DNA from: Betaproteobacteria bacterium UBA5216
GTDB taxonomy: Bacteria; Pseudomonadota; Gammaproteobacteria; Burkholderiales; SG8-41
Length of the DNA stretch: 14,278 bases
Direction of reading: 5' to 3'
NCBI GenBank assembly: GCA_002412495.1
Contig: DHVE01000091.1
Location: 1 to 14,278, forward strand
Part shown: positions 1 to 6,259 of the stretch, piece after piece
Layout of the letters: each line of letters starts with the position of its first letter
How positions within the stretch are numbered: the stretch's first letter is position 1
The notes under the pieces: generated by a model
Databases searched by the model: none
What the model saw: only the letters and a program-made list of their open reading frames with translations
What the model was told of the DNA's origin: nothing
Position numbers and translations under genes: made by a program

Positions 1-915
1 GTGTTTTCCGGCGTGGCGGCGGCTGCGGTCGCATTGCAGTTGTCGCCGGGAAAAACCTTGCACGCGCTGGGCATTGCCGGCACGCAGGCGGCGGGCCTGA
101 TGGCGGCGCAGTACGGCTCGATGGTCAAGCGCATGCATGCCGGGCGCGGTGCGCAAAGCGGGGTTTACGCGGCCTTTCTGGCGGAGGCGGATTACACCGG
201 CATCGTCACGCTGTTTGAAAGCGAATATGGCGGTTTTTGCACCACCTATTCCGGCACCAGCGCAGGCTCCGGCGAGCGGTTTAACCGCGATGCGTTGACG
301 CAGGGGCTGGGGCAGGATTTCGAAACCTTGCGCACCTCACTGAAATTTTACGCCAGCGCCGCCAGTACCCACACCGCGCTGGATGCACTGTCGCAAATAC
401 GCTCGCGCAGGCCGTTCGACGCGGACGCGGTGGAAAAAATCACGGTGCATGCCTGCCACGGTGTGGTGACGCACGTGGGTTGGAAATACGAACCGCGCGG
501 ACTGACTTCGGCGCAGATGAACCTGCCGTTTTGCATGGCCACGTTGCTTTTGGAAGGTGATGTGTTCATCGAGCAATTCAACGCGGCCGCAGTTAACGAT
601 CCAAGACGCATGGCGCTGGCCGGAAAGGTAGACGTAATCGAAGAACCCGCGATCACGGCGAAGGGGCGGGCATCGCGTTACGAAGTGTTGGTGCAAGTGC
701 GTTTGAAGGATGGAACCCAGTTGCAGGAGACGGCGTACGCCGCGCGGGGCAGCGCCAAACAATTTGCCACCGAGGCGGAGGTGGTGGCGAAATTTGAAAA
801 ACTCGCGTCGCGTGTTTTGCCGCTGGCGCAAGTGGCGGAACTTCGCGATGCCGTATTGAACCTTGAAAAACAGCCGGCCTTGTCAAGATTGGCGCAGCTG
901 TTGATCTTGCACTAA
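1..915 (+). CDS. MmgE/PrpD family protein, C-terminal part (5' end outside window)
   Basis: The MmgE/PrpD family contains 2-methylcitrate dehydratase, cis-aconitate decarboxylase and iminodisuccinate epimerase, cytoplasmic enzymes acting on small di- and tricarboxylic acids. The 304 visible residues begin inside the helical domain with a segment typical of the family (FSGVAAAAVALQL, then LGIAGTQAAGL and the MVKRMHAGRGAQSGVYAA stretch near residues 41-58). The smaller C-terminal alpha/beta domain follows. Family members are usually about 450-460 aa, so roughly the first 150 residues lie upstream; the GTG at base 1 is probably an internal valine codon rather than a start. The stop is 21 nt before the TcuA-like dehydrogenase gene on the same strand, which suggests one operon. 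The family is clear but the substrate cannot be read from sequence; a citrate-like acid is inferred from the neighbours. Confidence 0.88.
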   Translation: MFSGVAAAAVALQLSPGKTLHALGIAGTQAAGLMAAQYGSMVKRMHAGRGAQSGVYAAFLAEADYTGIVTLFESEYGGFCTTYSGTSAGSGERFNRDALTQGLGQDFETLRTSLKFYASAASTHTALDALSQIRSRRPFDADAVEKITVHACHGVVTHVGWKYEPRGLTSAQMNLPFCMATLLLEGDVFIEQFNAAAVNDPRRMALAGKVDVIEEPAITAKGRASRYEVLVQVRLKDGTQLQETAYAARGSAKQFATEAEVVAKFEKLASRVLPLAQVAELRDAVLNLEKQPALSRLAQLLILH

Positions 916-936
916 GCCATGATGGAGTCGCGATAG

Positions 937-2439
937 ATGAATGAAATGGCACCGTATGATGTGATCGTGGTGGGCGGCGGCAACGCGGCATTGTGTGCGG
1001 CCCTGTCGGCGCGCGAGGGTGGCGCGCGCGTGGCCGTGCTGGAACGCGCGCCCGAGGCAGAGCGCGGCGGCAACAGCAGCTACACCGGCGGGAGCATGCG
1101 CTTTGCCTTCGATAACGCGCAGGTGATCCATGACATCGTGCCCGACCTAAGCCAGGAGGAAATCGCCAACACCGATTTCGGGACGTATCCCGAATCGCGT
1201 TTTTTTGACGACCTCTACAAGATCACGCAATTTCGCACGGACCCCGATCTGTCGGAAGTGCTGATCAAAAACAGCCAGCAAGCGGTGCGCTGGATGGCCG
1301 GGCAGGGCATACGCTTCGTGCCGTTGTATGGCCGGCATGCGCCCAACGTCAACGGCAAGTTCAAGTTTTCCAATGGTTCCACGCTGGGCGCGGCGGGGGC
1401 GGGGCTGGGATTGGTTAATGCGCTCTACGCCGCGGCCGCACGTGCCGGCATCGATGTTTACTACCAGGCGGCGGTTAAGAAATTGCTGCACGATGATGCC
1501 GGCGTGCGCGGCGTGGTTGTCAGGATTCAGGGAAAGACCACGGAGCTGAAATCGGCCGCCGTGGTGCTGGCGTGCGGCGGTTTTCAGGCCAACGCGGAAT
1601 GGCGTGCGAAGTACCTCGGATTTGGCTGGGAGATGGCCAAGGTGCGCGGCACACGTTTTAATACCGGCGACGGCCTGCGCATGGCCTTGGAGATCGGCGC
1701 GCAGCCGTACGGCAATTGGTCGTCGGCGCACGCGGTGGGCTGGGATTTGAACGCGCCGCCCTACGGTGATCTTCAAGTCGGTGACGGTTTTGGAAAACAC
1801 AGCTACAACTATGGCGTGATGGTCAACGCCGAAGGCAAGCGTTTTCTCGATGAGGGCGCGGATTTTCGCAACTTCACCTACGCCAAATACGGCAAGGTTA
1901 TTCTGGCGCAGACCGGGCAATTCGCCTGGCAGATATTTGATTCAAAGGTGCTGCATTTGCTGCGCGACACGTACCGCATTAAGAAAGTAACCAAGGTACG
2001 CGCCGAGACACTGCCGGAACTTGCCGCCAAACTGGAGGGCGTTAATAAAGAAGCCTTTCTCAAGACTATCGAGCAGTTCAATAACGCGGTGAAAAAGGAT
2101 GTTCCCTTCGACGCCAGCATCAAGGACGGCCGCGGCACCGTGGGTTTGGAAATGCCCAAGTCCAACTGGGCGCAGACCATCAGCGAGGGGCCATTCGAGG
2201 CCTATGCGGTGACCTGCGGCATCACGTTCACGTTTGGCGGTCTGAAAATCAATACCCACGCGGAGGTGATCGACATGGAAGAGCAGACCATTCCGGGGTT
2301 GTTTGCCGCCGGTGAACTGGTGGGGGGGATTTTCTATTTTAATTATCCGGGCGGCACGGGGTTGACCAACGGCGCCGTGTTCGGGCGCATCGCCGGACAG
2401 AGCGCGGCGCACTATGCGCAATCACCGAGGGAGAAATGA
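937..2439 (+). CDS. FAD-dependent dehydrogenase of the TcuA (tricarballylate dehydrogenase)/fumarate reductase flavoprotein family
   Basis: This 500-aa flavoprotein has an N-terminal Rossmann FAD-binding site (DVIVVGGGNAALCAALSA, residues 8-25), followed by ERGGNSSYTGGSMRF, which fits the flavin-contacting segment of the fumarate reductase/succinate dehydrogenase superfamily. A substrate-domain segment NAEGKRFLDEGADF lies near the middle. The C-terminal FAD-closing region runs FGGLKINTHAEV...PGLFAAGELVGG...NYPGGTGLTNGAVFGRIAG. The NYPGG version of that motif, in place of the usual HGxNRLGG, resembles TcuA, which oxidises tricarballylate to cis-aconitate. The start is supported by GGAG at 924-927, 9 nt upstream. 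The stop overlaps the next gene (ATGA, 2436-2439), so the two are probably translationally coupled. No TcuB-like partner to reoxidise the flavin is present. The family call is firm; the substrate is inferred and could be another carboxylate or a ketosteroid-like compound. Confidence 0.82.
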   Translation: MNEMAPYDVIVVGGGNAALCAALSAREGGARVAVLERAPEAERGGNSSYTGGSMRFAFDNAQVIHDIVPDLSQEEIANTDFGTYPESRFFDDLYKITQFRTDPDLSEVLIKNSQQAVRWMAGQGIRFVPLYGRHAPNVNGKFKFSNGSTLGAAGAGLGLVNALYAAAARAGIDVYYQAAVKKLLHDDAGVRGVVVRIQGKTTELKSAAVVLACGGFQANAEWRAKYLGFGWEMAKVRGTRFNTGDGLRMALEIGAQPYGNWSSAHAVGWDLNAPPYGDLQVGDGFGKHSYNYGVMVNAEGKRFLDEGADFRNFTYAKYGKVILAQTGQFAWQIFDSKVLHLLRDTYRIKKVTKVRAETLPELAAKLEGVNKEAFLKTIEQFNNAVKKDVPFDASIKDGRGTVGLEMPKSNWAQTISEGPFEAYAVTCGITFTFGGLKINTHAEVIDMEEQTIPGLFAAGELVGGIFYFNYPGGTGLTNGAVFGRIAGQSAAHYAQSPREK

Positions 2440-3404
2440 GGTTACTGTTTTTTATGCTCAGCATGGCTTGGGCCATGGTCATGGCAGGCGCCGCGGGTCC
2501 CGCGTTCGCGCAGAAATTTCCGCAAAAGCCCATACGCCTGTTGACGTCCGCCGCGGGTGGGGGCACGGATTTTGCCGCGCGATTGATCGCGCAAGGTTTG
2601 GCCACGAGTTTCGGCATGCAGGTGGTGGTGGACAACCGGCCCAGCGGTTTGGTCATTGGTGAAATCGTGGCCCGCGCCGCGCCGGACGGTTACACGATGT
2701 TTCTGAATGGCAGCGCTTTTTGGTTGCAGCCATTTTTGCACGCCAACATGCCATACGATCCGGTGAAGGACTTTTCGCCGCTCATTATGGCGACCAACTC
2801 CCCCAATATTCTGGTGGTGAACGCGTCGGTTCCCGTGAGTTCGGTCAAGGAATTAATTGCCGCGGCGAAGGCCAAACCCGGCGAACTGAACTACGGCTCC
2901 AGCTCGACGGGCACGCCCACGCATCTGGGCGCGGAATTATTCAAATCGATGACGGGTGTCAATATCGTGCGGGTGTCGTACAAAGGTAATGGCCCGGCCA
3001 TCAACGCGCTGATCAGCGGCGAGATTCAACTCATGTTTGCGAATGCCGCTGCCGTCACGGTGCATGTGAAATCCGGCAGATTGCGTGCGCTGGCGGTCGC
3101 CAGCAGCGAACCCACCAGTCTTGCGCCGGGTTTGCCCACCATGGCCGCCGCGGGTTTGCCGGGTTATGAATCGTCGTCCACGTATGGCATATTCGGCCCG
3201 GCACGCATGCCGCGCGCATTGGTTGGGCTGCTCAATCGCGAAATGGTGGAGGTACTGTCCAAGTCGGAAGTTAAGGAGCGGCTTTTCCGGGCGGGCATGG
3301 AGCCAGTAGCGAGCACGCCGGAACAGCTTGCGGCAACGATCAAATCCGATATGGCGCATATGGGCAAAGTGATAAGAGATGCGGGTATTCGTCCAGAGTT
3401 CTGA
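2436..3404 (+). CDS. Tripartite tricarboxylate transporter substrate-binding protein (Bug/TctC family)
   Basis: This is a periplasmic receptor of the Bug family, which binds carboxylates or related small molecules and delivers them to a TctA/TctB membrane transporter or acts as a sensor. The 322-aa length is normal. A Sec signal peptide is visible: MRLL, a hydrophobic stretch to about residue 22, then AFA before Gln26 as the probable cleavage site. The mature protein opens with the family hallmark KFPQKPIRLLTSAAGGGTD, followed by ARLIAQGL, QVVVDNRPSG and AAPDGYTMFLNG. Later come LNYGSSSTGTPTHLGAELFK and VSYKGNGPAINALISGEIQLMF, which form the ligand cleft in this family. It starts inside the stop codon of the dehydrogenase gene. 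No tctA or tctB gene is nearby, so it is an orphan receptor within this window. The ligand is not predictable; context suggests a di- or tricarboxylate. Confidence 0.93.
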   Translation: MRLLFFMLSMAWAMVMAGAAGPAFAQKFPQKPIRLLTSAAGGGTDFAARLIAQGLATSFGMQVVVDNRPSGLVIGEIVARAAPDGYTMFLNGSAFWLQPFLHANMPYDPVKDFSPLIMATNSPNILVVNASVPVSSVKELIAAAKAKPGELNYGSSSTGTPTHLGAELFKSMTGVNIVRVSYKGNGPAINALISGEIQLMFANAAAVTVHVKSGRLRALAVASSEPTSLAPGLPTMAAAGLPGYESSSTYGIFGPARMPRALVGLLNREMVEVLSKSEVKERLFRAGMEPVASTPEQLAATIKSDMAHMGKVIRDAGIRPEF

Positions 3405-3473
3405 TGGAGTAGAGTGGGATAGATCAATTTTGCCGGCCGCGATCTGCCGGTTATGGGCATAAGGAGCCATTAC

Positions 3474-4595
3474 ATGAGCGTAAACAGCAATTCCCTGGTG
3501 TTATTGGGCGTAGGCGATGTGGGGCCGATTCACGAGCCGATGGAGGCTTACAGCGCCTTGGCTCGTCCCGTGCTGGCATCGGCCGACATTCGCTTCGCGC
3601 AATGCGAGCGCGTGTACTCCGAGCGCGGCGCACTGCAGGTGCATTCGGCGGGCGGCCACAGCCGGGTCAAGCCGCCGTTGGCGTCGGTGTTTACCGACTG
3701 CGGGTTCGACGTGGTGTCGGTGGCGAGCAATCACGCGATGGATTGGGGCGAGGATGCGCTGCTCGATACGATTGCGTTGATGGAAAGCAAGGGCATCAAG
3801 ACCGCCGGCGGCGGGCGCAATCTCGCCGAGGCGCGGCGTCCGGCGATCATCGAGAAGAAGGGCATTCGCGTTGCGTTTCTTGCATATTGCTCAATACTGA
3901 ATGAAGGCTATGCCGCCGGACCGAATAAGCCTGGCATCGCGCCGCTGCGCGCGCACACGTACTACCGGTCGGTGGATTACCAGGCAGGCGTGCCACCGAA
4001 AGTGGTGACTATTCCGTATGAAGAAGATCTCGCCGACATGGTGAGCGACATCGCCGCGGCCAAGGCAACAGCCGACGCGGTGATTGTGTCACTGCATTGG
4101 GGCATCCATTTTGTGCCGCGGCTGATCGCGGATTATCAAACCACCGCGGCCAAGGCGGCTTTTGCCGCCGGCGCGGATATGATCCTGGGGCATCACGCGC
4201 ATGCGCCCAAAGCCATCGGCGTGCACGGCGGCAAGACCTGCTTTTACAGTCTGAGCAACTTCATGATGTCTTCCACGTCAAAAACGCCGGCGGCGGCCGT
4301 CGCGTTTGAAAAGAAATACGGCGTGAAGCTCGATCCTGACTATCCGCACCTCGCGTACGGCGAAGACGGCAAGCGCAGCCTCATCGCCAAGGCGGTAATT
4401 ACCAAAGCTGGGGTGCAAAAAACCTCATTTCTGCCGGTACTGATCGACAAGCAGTTACGCCCCGAGGTGCTGAAAAAAGGCGATGCGCGATTTGACGACG
4501 CGGTACGATTCATGAATTGGGCGTCGGAAGACTTCGACCATCGATTCGTGGTCGAGGGGGATGAAGTCGTGGTATCCGGCGCGGCGCCAGCGTAA
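3474..4595 (+). CDS. CapA family protein (metallophosphatase-like fold)
   Basis: CapA-family proteins have a calcineurin-like metallophosphoesterase fold; the founding members take part in poly-gamma-glutamate capsule synthesis, and many homologues have unknown roles. Counting from the chosen start (373 aa), the visible motifs are GDVGP (14-18), SNHAMDWG (85-92), SLHWG (206-210), GHHAHAP (239-245) and YSLSNF (258-263). These supply the Asp, Asn and His residues expected at the metal site. The start at 3474 is preferred over the in-frame ATG at 3453 because AAGGAG (3461-3466) sits 7 nt upstream of it and lies inside the longer version. There is no signal peptide or membrane anchor, unlike Bacillus CapA/PgsA, so a cytoplasmic location is inferred. 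It lies 69 nt after the Bug receptor gene and probably belongs to the same operon, so a role in metabolism of the imported compound is more likely than one in capsule synthesis. Confidence 0.85.
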   Translation: MSVNSNSLVLLGVGDVGPIHEPMEAYSALARPVLASADIRFAQCERVYSERGALQVHSAGGHSRVKPPLASVFTDCGFDVVSVASNHAMDWGEDALLDTIALMESKGIKTAGGGRNLAEARRPAIIEKKGIRVAFLAYCSILNEGYAAGPNKPGIAPLRAHTYYRSVDYQAGVPPKVVTIPYEEDLADMVSDIAAAKATADAVIVSLHWGIHFVPRLIADYQTTAAKAAFAAGADMILGHHAHAPKAIGVHGGKTCFYSLSNFMMSSTSKTPAAAVAFEKKYGVKLDPDYPHLAYGEDGKRSLIAKAVITKAGVQKTSFLPVLIDKQLRPEVLKKGDARFDDAVRFMNWASEDFDHRFVVEGDEVVVSGAAPA

Positions 4596-4602
4596 CGGTC
4601 CG

Positions 4603-4622
4603 CGCGGCGGGTTTACGCCGCG
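4603..4622. terminator. GC-rich hairpin between convergent genes, possible bidirectional terminator
   Basis: A perfect 7-bp stem (CGCGGCG at 4603-4609 paired with CGCCGCG at 4616-4622) encloses a 6-nt loop. It lies where the CapA-like gene (+) and the ABM monooxygenase gene (-) converge, and the monooxygenase stop codon is in the loop. No T-tract follows on either strand, so it is not a canonical intrinsic terminator. It may only slow polymerase or protect 3' ends. Confidence 0.35.
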
Positions 4623-4924
4623 GGCGATAGCACGTGAATCACGCGGCCCGCCAGCATGTCTTTCACCTTGGCGCCATAAGCGGCCATGTGTGGCGCCGCA
4701 GCGTGCGCCTTGAGCGCGGCCGTGTCGCGCCATTTTTCGATGAAGACAAACGTATCCGCGCCAAATTGGGTCTGAAAGCTTCCCAGTCCCTCGGCGTCGG
4801 TGGCAAGGTTGTACTCGATGCAGCCGTCTTCCGCGCGCACGGCGGCAATATTGGCCCGGGCGATTTCCAGTACTTTTTCCCGCAGGCCGGGCTTGGCAGT
4901 GATGATGGCGATAACGTGGATCAT
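4613..4924 (-). CDS. Putative quinol monooxygenase, antibiotic biosynthesis monooxygenase (ABM) domain
   Basis: This small 103-aa protein has the dimeric ferredoxin-like fold of ABM-domain proteins such as YgiN, which oxidise quinols or aromatic compounds without a cofactor, in the cytoplasm. The characteristic order is present: a first strand MIHVIAIITAKPG (1-13), the helix with LREKVLEIARANIAAVRAE, then GCIEYNL (34-40), then FVFIEKWRDTAALKAHAAAPHM (59-80), and a C-terminal strand. The start at 4924 is chosen because AGGAG lies about 7 nt upstream; the in-frame ATG 27 nt further upstream would precede that site. It is convergent with the CapA-like gene, so it is not part of the carboxylate cluster. 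It lies 62 nt downstream of the tRNA-Leu gene on the same strand and might receive read-through from the tRNA promoter. The substrate is unknown, and other heme- or quinone-related ABM activities are possible. Confidence 0.88.
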   Translation of the reverse strand: MIHVIAIITAKPGLREKVLEIARANIAAVRAEDGCIEYNLATDAEGLGSFQTQFGADTFVFIEKWRDTAALKAHAAAPHMAAYGAKVKDMLAGRVIHVLSPAA

Positions 4925-4986
4925 GGGTTTTCTCCTGTTTATGCGCGGCAACCCGGTCGATGCGGTTTGCCTTGACTTGCAGGGTG

Positions 4987-5073
4987 TGGTGCCGGGAGCC
5001 GGAATCGAACCGGCACGCTGTTGCCAGCGCGGGATTTTGAGTCCCGTGCGTCTACCAATTCCGCCATCCCGGC
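4987..5073 (-). tRNA. tRNA-Leu (anticodon CAA)
   Basis: Read on the minus strand this folds as a class II tRNA of 87 nt including an encoded CCA end. The acceptor stem is a perfect 7-bp pairing (GCCGGGA with TCCCGGC), with discriminator A followed by CCA (4989-4987). The D-arm has the GGCGGAATTGGTAGACGC pattern. The anticodon stem CGGGA/TCCCG holds the loop CTCAAAA, giving anticodon CAA (5039-5037), which reads UUG. The variable arm is long with stem CGCTG/CAGCG, as expected for leucine. The T-arm is GCCGGTTCGAATCCGGC. It is divergent from queA. Confidence 0.97.
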
Positions 5074-5097
5074 AGGGGAAGCCAACTGGAGGCCGCG

Positions 5098-5127
5098 ATT
5101 ATAGCGCCGTAAGCGCCAATGTGCGAA
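5098..5127 (-). promoter_or_regulatory. Likely sigma70-type promoter of tRNA-Leu
   Basis: On the minus strand a perfect TATAAT (5103-5098) is preceded at 18 nt by TTCGCA (5127-5122), which matches 4 of 6 bases of the -35 consensus. The predicted transcription start would be about 18 nt before the mature tRNA 5' end, a normal short tRNA leader. Confidence 0.6.
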
Positions 5128-5140
5128 CTGTGCGTCCTGT

Positions 5141-5154
5141 AATCCGCGCGGATT
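5141..5154. promoter_or_regulatory. Perfect 14-bp palindrome in the tRNA-Leu/queA divergent promoter region
   Basis: AATCCGCGCGGATT is exactly equal to its own reverse complement. It has no loop, so it suits a symmetric protein-binding site better than an RNA hairpin. It overlaps the place where the queA -35 element would be and lies upstream of the tRNA-Leu promoter. A similar half-site, TAATCC-A-CGCG, recurs at 5174-5184 directly before the queA ATG. A role as operator is inferred from position only; a palindrome this long is expected by chance about once in a window of this size. Confidence 0.35.
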
Positions 5155-5171
5155 GTAATATTTCCGCCGCG

Positions 5172-5177
5172 TATAAT
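5172..5177 (+). promoter_or_regulatory. Probable -10 box of queA (leaderless arrangement)
   Basis: A perfect TATAAT ends 7 nt before the queA ATG (5185), so transcription would begin at or next to the start codon. No good -35 is seen at 16-18 nt spacing; TTGTAA at 5153-5158 matches 4 of 6 bases but is only 13 nt away. No Shine-Dalgarno sequence is present between the -10 box and the ATG. Confidence 0.55.
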
Positions 5178-5184
5178 CCACGCG

Positions 5185-6249
5185 ATGTTTCTGCAAGACT
5201 TTGATTTTGAACTGCCGCCCGAGCTGATTGCGCAGTCGCCGCCGGCCACGCGCGGCGCCAGCCGTCTGCTTGGGCTGGACGGCAATACGGGCGCGCTTTC
5301 AGATGGGTATTTTCAGCAGTTTCCCGAACAGGTGGCGCCCGGTGATGTGCTGGTGTTCAACGATACGCGCGTAATCAAGGCGCGGCTTGCCGGCGCCAAG
5401 GAAAGCGGCGGAAAAATCGAAGTGCTGGTGGAGCGCGTGCTTGCGGCGGATCGGGCGCTGGCACAGGTGCGCGCGAGCAAGTCGCCGCGCGCCGGCGGTC
5501 GGCTGATGCTGGCGGGTGGTGTGGTGGCAACGGTGCTGGGCCGCCAGGGCGAATTCTTTGAATTGCGCTTTGAAGACTGCGGCGATATTTTTGCGTTGCT
5601 CGACCGCCACGGCGCCGTGCCGCTACCGCCGTACATCACGCATGCCGCCGATGGGGTGGATGAAGCGCGCTACCAGACGGTTTATGCGCGCACGCCGGGC
5701 GCGGTGGCGGCTCCCACGGCGGGGCTGCATTTTGACGCGGCAATGCTGGACGCGCTTAAGGCGCGGGGCGCGGTGCTCGCGCAGATCACGCTGCATGTCG
5801 GCGCGGGCACGTTTCAGCCGGTGCGCGTGGCGGATTTACGTGAGCACAACATGCACAGCGAGTGGTATGACGTGCCGCAAGCCACGATAGACGCCATAGC
5901 CGCGGCGCGCGCGCGCGGGTCGCGCGTGTTGGCCGTGGGCACGACGAGCCTGCGCGCCCTGGAGTCCGCCGCCGCGGACGGCGAGATCAAGGTGGGCACG
6001 GGCGACACGCGCCTCTTTATCACGCCAGGTTACCGATTCAGGGTGGTGGACCGTTTGCTGACCAATTTCCATTTGCCGAAATCGACCTTGCTGATGCTGG
6101 TGTCGGCGTTCGCGGGCATGGATAATGTGCGCCATGCCTATCAACACGCCATTGCGCAACGTTACCGTTTTTTCAGCTATGGCGACGCCATGCTGATCGA
6201 AAAGCAGCTGGATTACCGGCAGGGCGCGCGCCCCACGCCACCGAAGTGA
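5185..6249 (+). CDS. queA: S-adenosylmethionine:tRNA ribosyltransferase-isomerase QueA
   Basis: QueA transfers and isomerises the ribosyl group of S-adenosylmethionine onto 7-aminomethyl-7-deazaguanine at position 34 of tRNAs with GUN anticodons, giving epoxyqueuosine, in the cytoplasm. The 354-aa length matches the E. coli enzyme (about 356). Family segments run in the expected order: DFDFELPPELIAQSPP at the N-terminus, LVFNDTRVIKARL, PTAGLHFD, LHVGAGTFQPVR, NMHSEWYDV, VGTTSLRALESAA, and LTNFHLPKSTLLMLVSAFAG near the C-terminus. The N-terminus aligns with the family from the first residue, so the start at 5185 is secure although no ribosome binding site exists. tgt, the preceding step in the same pathway, follows 10 nt downstream, which indicates a shared transcript. 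Nothing appears truncated. Confidence 0.98.
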   Translation: MFLQDFDFELPPELIAQSPPATRGASRLLGLDGNTGALSDGYFQQFPEQVAPGDVLVFNDTRVIKARLAGAKESGGKIEVLVERVLAADRALAQVRASKSPRAGGRLMLAGGVVATVLGRQGEFFELRFEDCGDIFALLDRHGAVPLPPYITHAADGVDEARYQTVYARTPGAVAAPTAGLHFDAAMLDALKARGAVLAQITLHVGAGTFQPVRVADLREHNMHSEWYDVPQATIDAIAAARARGSRVLAVGTTSLRALESAAADGEIKVGTGDTRLFITPGYRFRVVDRLLTNFHLPKSTLLMLVSAFAGMDNVRHAYQHAIAQRYRFFSYGDAMLIEKQLDYRQGARPTPPK

Positions 6250-6259
6250 AATAACACCC

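Noticed and set aside
1147..1920. Minus-strand open frame of 257 codons opposite the TcuA-like gene
   Set aside because: It is a shadow frame; the plus-strand product has continuous FAD-binding motifs across the same bases.
3453..3473. Longer start for the CapA-like protein (MGIRSHY extension)
   Set aside because: The ribosome binding site AAGGAG (3461-3466) lies inside this extension and serves the ATG at 3474; no ribosome binding site suits 3453.
4925..4951. Upstream ATG for the ABM monooxygenase (MPRINRRKP extension)
   Set aside because: The AGGAG site is positioned for the ATG at 4924, where the family fold begins.
4987..5184. Functional link between tRNA-Leu(CAA) and queA because they are neighbours
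   Set aside because: Queuosine is placed only in GUN-anticodon tRNAs, so this tRNA is not a QueA substrate; adjacency alone does not support a link.
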